Below are positions 23,190 to 24,059 of a stretch of 24,059 bases of DNA, piece by piece; within the stretch, counting starts at the first letter, position 1, and each line of letters begins with the position of its first letter. The DNA comes from CAYLRF01 sp964385995 (lineage in GTDB: Bacteria; Bacillota; Clostridia; Lachnospirales; Lachnospiraceae), in NCBI GenBank assembly GCA_964385995.1, contig CAYLRF010000025.1, positions 1 through 24,059 on the forward strand. The letters run 5' to 3'. Position numbers and translations under genes: made by a program. The notes under the pieces are model-generated. The model was given only the letters and a program-made list of their open reading frames with translations. It did not search any database and was not told the origin of the DNA.

Positions 23190-24059
23190 TTATTTTACAA
23201 GCAGCATCCTGTGTTTCAGATTTTCTATGAGCACCGTCTCGCTCCCGTCGGCTTTTTCGCCGTCCAGCGTCCAGCACATTGAGGGGGAGGCGGTGATTTT
23301 TATTTTCGAGGCGTTCGCGAAGGTAATCATTTCGCAGTTGTAGGTCTTGTTTCCGAGGGCTATGATACATTCGTGAAGCGCCGGGAGGCTTTTCGGGGAA
23401 CGTATCAAAAGGATCTCGAACTGTCCGTCGCTCATGTCCACGCGGCCGGGGTCCAGCGTAATGATACCGCCCACGCTCGTGGAGTTGCATACGGCTCCGA
23501 AGAGAAAATCGTCCTCGATCACTTCATCTTCTATCTCAATCTTCACGTGTTCTTTTTTCAGCGATGTCAGTTCCTGAATGCCTTCAAGTATGTACGCCAG
23601 ATGTCCGAGAGCGTTTTTCACGTTTTGCGGCGTGGCGTAACTCGCTTTCGTGAACGCCCCGAACGAAGCCACGTATGTGAAATATCGATCGTTAAACATG
23701 CCGACGTCTATCGGCTCGGGGCTGCCTTCGATCACCTGCTTCGCCGCTTTCATGACATCGTTTGAAAGGTGCAGCGAATTCGCGAAGTCGTTCGTGGATC
23801 CTGCGGGTATATATCCTATCGGCGTCTTTAAACCCGCGTCCATGACTCCCGTCACTGTCTCGTTTAGAGTGCCGTCCCCGCCGCTGCAAATTATAAGATC
23901 CACATCGGAAGCGAGACGCTTTGCCTCCCGCGTGGCGTCCCCCCTTTTGGCTGTCACGAAAACACGGGTATCAAAATCGGCGCGGTTTAGGGCGGATACT
24001 ATCCCTGTCAGATTCTTGGCGGCTTTTTTGGTGCCCGCCGTGGGATTTATGATAAGAAG
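23190..24059 (-). CDS. Diacylglycerol/lipid kinase family protein, 5' end outside window
   Basis: DagK/YegS/BmrU-type kinases phosphorylate diacylglycerol or related lipids at the membrane and return diacylglycerol to phospholipid synthesis. On the - strand the frame is open from 24059 to the stop at 23190-23192. It begins LLIINPTAGTKKAA, the family N terminus, so only a few residues are missing. The nucleotide-binding SGGDGTLNETV and the IPAGSTNDFANSL motif are present, followed by the C-terminal beta-sandwich with VDMSDGQFEILLIR. A GTG at 23957 is internal and should not be taken as the start. It converges on the LCP-like gene. Which lipid it uses cannot be told. Confidence 0.93.
   Translation of the reverse strand, partial: LLIINPTAGTKKAAKNLTGIVSALNRADFDTRVFVTAKRGDATREAKRLASDVDLIICSGGDGTLNETVTGVMDAGLKTPIGYIPAGSTNDFANSLHLSNDVMKAAKQVIEGSPEPIDVGMFNDRYFTYVASFGAFTKASYATPQNVKNALGHLAYILEGIQELTSLKKEHVKIEIEDEVIEDDFLFGAVCNSTSVGGIITLDPGRVDMSDGQFEILLIRSPKSLPALHECIIALGNKTYNCEMITFANASKIKITASPSMCWTLDGEKADGSETVLIENLKHRMLLVK

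Noticed and set aside
1..24059. CRISPR array, insertion sequence, prophage, tRNA or rRNA
   Set aside because: No spaced direct repeats of array type, no transposase or phage protein, and no RNA gene signature were found on reading the window.

Overview
The window looks like a low-GC-lineage but moderately GC-rich anaerobic Firmicute, most likely a Lachnospiraceae-type member of the Clostridia, in a draft or metagenome-assembled scaffold. The reasons are: a four-subunit pyruvate:ferredoxin oxidoreductase, a ferredoxin-type aldo/keto reductase, an oxygen-reducing flavodiiron fusion, strong purine-rich ribosome binding sites, a bacterial AraM-type dehydrogenase, and a split PurO-type/AICAR-transformylase pair in place of bifunctional PurH. 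Two runs of exactly 100 N (5418-5517 and 15014-15113) are scaffolding gaps of unknown true length. Nineteen of the 20 genes are on the + strand with short spacers or overlaps. The last gene is on the - strand and converges on them. Both end genes are cut by the window edges.

Layout. 2-5394: ribonuclease R (5' end missing), SmpB, AraM-like glycerol-1-phosphate dehydrogenase and a dGTPase of the HD family. 5518-6511: after the gap, a DegV fatty-acid-binding protein behind a promoter whose -10 lies inside a perfect inverted repeat. 6609-12507: a promoter, a divergent nucleoside hydrolase, the PFOR genes in the order gamma-delta-alpha-beta, and a flavodiiron protein fused to flavin reductase and rubredoxin. 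12533-14985: GreA, PurO-type IMP cyclohydrolase and stand-alone AICAR transformylase. 15169-19185: after the second gap, GlmM overlapping a 632-aa cytosolic protein that joins a ParB-like N-terminal region to a BMP/PnrA-type nucleoside-binding domain, then a variant metallophosphoesterase. 19251-23057: ferredoxin-domain aldo/keto reductase, a D,D-carboxypeptidase starting at TTG inside the reductase gene, and a three-helix LytR-CpsA-Psr-like protein that has lost the catalytic arginines. 23190-24059 (-): diacylglycerol/lipid kinase.

How they fit together. Four themes recur: RNA quality control (rnr, smpB, greA); purine nucleotide and nucleoside handling (dgt, nucleoside hydrolase, the split inosinate pathway, the BMP-domain protein); anaerobic electron flow with oxygen protection (PFOR, flavodiiron fusion, ferredoxin-type reductase); and envelope or lipid metabolism (AraM, DegV, GlmM, carboxypeptidase, LCP-like protein, lipid kinase). 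No phage, insertion sequence, CRISPR array, tRNA or rRNA was seen. The most unusual items are the cytosolic ParB-like/BMP fusion coupled to glmM, the degenerate LCP protein, and the palindrome over the degV promoter.
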